Positions 61,526 through 64,000 of a stretch of DNA of 64,000 nt are shown piece by piece. This DNA is from Dyadobacter sp. CY345 (lineage in GTDB: Bacteria; Bacteroidota; Bacteroidia; Cytophagales; Spirosomataceae). Positions within the stretch are counted from its first letter, which is position 1, and every line of letters begins with the position of its first letter. The notes below the pieces were generated by a model. The model was not told where the DNA came from and ran no database searches. It saw nothing but the letters and a program-made list of their open reading frames with translations. A program made the position numbers and the translations under genes. The stretch is from positions 248,001 through 312,000 of the forward strand of contig NZ_JAKFFS010000003.1 in assembly GCF_021502725.1 (NCBI RefSeq). The letters run 5' to 3'.

Positions 61526-62329
61526 TCACCCCCTCGACAACTCCTCCGACCTCTCCCGCGCCGCCAAAATCCCCCCAATCAAAGCCCCATCCAAATTTCC
61601 CGCTTCAAACTCTTTCAAAGCAGCTTCCGTCGTTCCTCCTTTTGAAGCAACTGCTTTGATCAACTCGTCCAAAGATTTGTCAGCTGTGTTAATTAAATGG
61701 AAAGAACCCAGCATCGTTTGTTTTACCAAAAGTGCGGCTACGGATTCTTCGAAACCCATTTTCTTTCCTGCTTCGATCATCGCTTTTACTACGTAGAAAA
61801 AGTAAGCTGGTCCGCTGCCGCTTAATGCGGTGACGGCGTTCAATTGTTCTTCTTCTTCCAAAAACACAGAGCGACCGGTCGCGTTGATCAGATTTTCGAC
61901 TTTGCGAAGCTGCGTCATATCAACTTCCGGTGAAGCGGTATACGCTGTAATACCCATACCGAGCATGGCTGGTGTATTTGGCATGGCGCGGATCACAGCT
62001 TTATGATCCAGTACCGTCTGAATATTGGCAATGGTAACACCTGCCATAATGGAAAATACGACCTGTTTTGGCGTAATCACGGCGCGCAAAGATTCCTGAA
62101 CCGAAGCGAAATCCTGTGGTTTGACGGATAAAATGATCAGATCATATTTTCCGATTTGTGGCCCTATGGAACCGGTAATTACGCCGGGCTGGAAGCTGCT
62201 GAGCTTTTCCATGCGGTCGTCACTTTTTTCAACCAGTAAAAAATCTTCTTTTTTGACAAGATCAAATTTCAGGAATGCGCGGGCGAAGGCAAGTCCCATG
62301 TTTCCGCAGCCAATGATTGCAATTTTCAT
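61526..62329 (-). CDS. proC: Pyrroline-5-carboxylate reductase
   Basis: Catalyses the last step of proline synthesis, reducing pyrroline-5-carboxylate with NAD(P)H. The 267 residues begin with the Rossmann motif MKIAIIGCGNMGLAFARAF. AIIRAMPNTPAMLGMGITAY-type sequence VIRAMPNTPAMLGMGITAY and the family signature ALSGSGPAYFFYVVKAMIEAG follow, then SKGGTTEAALKEFE at the C-terminus. ATG at 62329. A core gene that bounds the accessory block on the right. Its promoter was not resolved. Confidence 0.95.
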   Translation of the reverse strand: MKIAIIGCGNMGLAFARAFLKFDLVKKEDFLLVEKSDDRMEKLSSFQPGVITGSIGPQIGKYDLIILSVKPQDFASVQESLRAVITPKQVVFSIMAGVTIANIQTVLDHKAVIRAMPNTPAMLGMGITAYTASPEVDMTQLRKVENLINATGRSVFLEEEEQLNAVTALSGSGPAYFFYVVKAMIEAGKKMGFEESVAALLVKQTMLGSFHLINTADKSLDELIKAVASKGGTTEAALKEFEAGNLDGALIGGILAARERSEELSRG

Positions 62330-62726
62330 TTTTATAAAAGTATTTGGTATTAAATTCAGGGTACAAAGAAAATTTGGGAAAAGATATACCGGAGAATCAT
62401 CCCCGGATTATGCATTAGCCACGACGAATTACGCACCTTTTAGTTGAATATCATAGGGCTGTCGGCAATCAGCTTTCGGCTGTTTAGCATAGAAAGAGCG
62501 ACTTTTTAGCCGACTGCCGATTGCCGACAGCCGATTTCGTAGTTTATCTTCTTACCTTCGGGTTCAAATTCGAAAAAGTTGTATTTAATAAAATAGAATC
62601 ACAGGAAATTCTGCTAAAATAAATTCTTGTGGAGATATATTTTGAAAAATACGTATTATACATTTTTTTAGAGCGAGCAAGATTCATTGCTGCCAAATTA
62701 TTATAGATTATTGTAATTCTCCAACT
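62330..62726. other. 397-nt spacer between proC and transglutaminase genes
   Basis: Contains the 76-bp palindrome. The remainder is AT-rich with no gene seen; promoters for both divergent genes must lie here. Confidence 0.5.
62457..62532. repeat. 76-bp imperfect palindrome
   Basis: Outer perfect 14-bp arms GGCTGTCGGCAATC (62457-62470) and GATTGCCGACAGCC (62519-62532). Internal sequences AGCTTTCGGCTG and AGTCGGCTAAA extend the pairing imperfectly. Shares TTTAGCATA with the repeat at 31118-31130. Confidence 0.85.
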
Positions 62727-64000
62727 ATGGCTATAAAAGTTGCTATTTCACATAAGACCAAGTACAAGTTTGATAGGAGTGTTGCATTGTCACCGCATGT
62801 TTTCAGATTACGTCCTGCGCCGCATTCCCGTACGGCCATCGAAGGATATTCATTTAAGATCACACCCGAAAACCATTTTATCAACTGGCAGCAGGACCCG
62901 TTTGGGAACTACCAGGCAAGGGTTGTGTTTCCGGAAAAAGCAACAGAGCTGAGTATTGAAGTCGAGGTAATTGCCAAATTGCAGGTAATCAATCCGTTTG
63001 ACTTTTTTGTTGAAGAATATGCCGAACATTTCCCCTTTAAATACGAACAGGGCTTAAATAAGGAGCTTGGCCCATACCTGGAACCAAGAGAGTCAGGTCC
63101 AAAGCTGATGCAATGGATTGAAGAAAATAAACCTGCAAATGGCACTAAAATAGTTGATTTTCTTGTACATGTTAATCAGCGTGTTTTCAATTCCATTGGA
63201 TATAATATCCGTATGGAAGTTGGTGTGCAGACTTGCGAAGATACACTGACGACCAGAAGTGGCTCATGCCGGGATTCTGCATGGATGCTTGTTCAGTTTT
63301 TAAGACATTTAGGAATTGCCGCAAGATTTGTTTCTGGTTACCTTGTTCAGCTTGCTTCTGATATCAAATCATTGGATGGTCCGTCTGGTCCGGAAGAAGA
63401 TTTTACAGATTTGCATGCATGGGCTGAGGCTTATGTACCCGGTGCCGGCTGGATCGGACTGGATGCTACGTCCGGACTTTTAGCCGGTGAAGGCCATATT
63501 CCACTTTGCTGTACGCCTGATTATGCAAGCGCCGCGCCGGTTTCGGGAGCGACGGACAGGTGCGAGGTGACTTTTGAGTTTGATAACAGCGTTTTCCGTA
63601 TCCACGAAGATCCGCGGGTAACGAAACCATATACCGAAGAGCAATGGAATAAAATCATGCAGGTTGGCCACGATGTGGAAAAAGATTTGCAGGAAGGCGA
63701 TGTGCGGATGACGATGGGTGGAGAACCGACTTTCATTTCTATCGATGATTTTGAAGGTGCTGAATGGAATACCGCTGCGGACGGCCCTTTAAAAAGACAA
63801 CTTGCTTATGATCTTGCATTACGATTGAAAAACCGTTTTGCACATGGCGGTCTGCTTCACTTCGGACAAGGAAAATGGTATCCGGGCGAATTATTTCCAC
63901 GCTGGCAATATGCGCTTTATTGGAGAAACGACGGTTTGCCAATGTGGAAAAACGATGCGCTGGTAGCGAAAGAAGGTGAAACAAAATACACTTTCCGCGA
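62727..64000 (+). CDS. Transglutaminase-like protein with DUF2126 region (3' end outside window)
   Basis: Frame open from an ATG at 62727 to the window edge, about 424 codons. The N-terminal part is the BTLCP-type bacterial transglutaminase-like domain (HKTKYKFDRSVALSPHVFRLRP). A transglutaminase core follows with the triad Cys in SGSCRDSAWMLV, His in FTDLHAWAEAYVPG and Asp in GLDATSGLLAGEGH. After about residue 305 a DUF2126 region begins (MTMGGEPTFISIDDFEGAEWN, QGKWYPGELFPRW). Full-length relatives are about 1100 residues. Family role is unclear; peptidase or amide-bond hydrolysis is likely. Confidence 0.9.
   Translation, partial: MAIKVAISHKTKYKFDRSVALSPHVFRLRPAPHSRTAIEGYSFKITPENHFINWQQDPFGNYQARVVFPEKATELSIEVEVIAKLQVINPFDFFVEEYAEHFPFKYEQGLNKELGPYLEPRESGPKLMQWIEENKPANGTKIVDFLVHVNQRVFNSIGYNIRMEVGVQTCEDTLTTRSGSCRDSAWMLVQFLRHLGIAARFVSGYLVQLASDIKSLDGPSGPEEDFTDLHAWAEAYVPGAGWIGLDATSGLLAGEGHIPLCCTPDYASAAPVSGATDRCEVTFEFDNSVFRIHEDPRVTKPYTEEQWNKIMQVGHDVEKDLQEGDVRMTMGGEPTFISIDDFEGAEWNTAADGPLKRQLAYDLALRLKNRFAHGGLLHFGQGKWYPGELFPRWQYALYWRNDGLPMWKNDALVAKEGETKYTFR

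Overview
The window is a piece of a Bacteroidota chromosome, most likely a Cytophagales bacterium close to Dyadobacter/Spirosomataceae. This placement is inferred from gene content (GldB, DUF4293, DUF4295, DUF6089, DUF1573, fused alpha-beta E1, PSCyt1/DUF1553 genes), from recurrent TAnnTTTG-type -7 boxes, and from weak Shine-Dalgarno signals. No rRNA, tRNA, CRISPR array, insertion sequence or origin was recognised. Both edges cut genes: a canonical recQ on the left and a transglutaminase/DUF2126 gene on the right.

Layout. 1-13 kb: recQ, kdsD, rimO, ftsY, the DUF4295/rpmG ribosomal pair, a lipoprotein cytochrome, gatB, a TlpA-like thioredoxin and gldB, interrupted by a ParE-type toxin with a small antitoxin. 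13-17.6 kb: an isolated nuoH, then a minus-strand operon of ABC ATPase, MacB/FtsX permease with a His-rich insertion, DUF3299-like secreted protein and Uma2 nuclease-fold protein. 17.8-25.5 kb: two DUF6089 outer membrane proteins, DUF2911, an intracellular trypsin-fold protease, PhyH, YjjG, a sigma factor with a small overlapping partner, endonuclease III and a double FKBP lipoprotein. 25.5-30.4 kb: a three-gene glycan cassette resembling PglC/PglD/PglE and a fused 2-oxoacid dehydrogenase E1. 30.6-38 kb: envelope biogenesis (DUF1573, LptD, amidase, MlaD) and an acyl-CoA carboxylase subunit. 38-50 kb: catabolic and secreted enzymes, a VapBC-like pair with DUF4926, DUF1338, and a three-gene redox/cytochrome module (PSCyt1-DUF1549-DUF1553, DUF1501, DUF2231-PSCyt1) with a large inverted repeat between its first two genes. 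50-62 kb: aquaporin, purB, KilA-N, class II ribonucleotide reductase, then an accessory block between nrdJ and proC.

The accessory block (about 56.0-61.5 kb, all minus strand) is the best candidate for an undescribed system. A RecQ-type helicase carrying a C-terminal phosphoribosyltransferase domain is followed 1 nt later by a DprA/Smf homologue, and the pair has its own apparent terminator. Upstream on the same strand lie a class III-type Fic protein and a SEC-C/HNH-like zinc protein, separated by long spacers without genes. Helicase, PRTase and DprA are the same three activities as the ComFA-ComFC-DprA set of natural transformation, here condensed into two genes. This suggests a specialised ssDNA-handling or anti-invader module.
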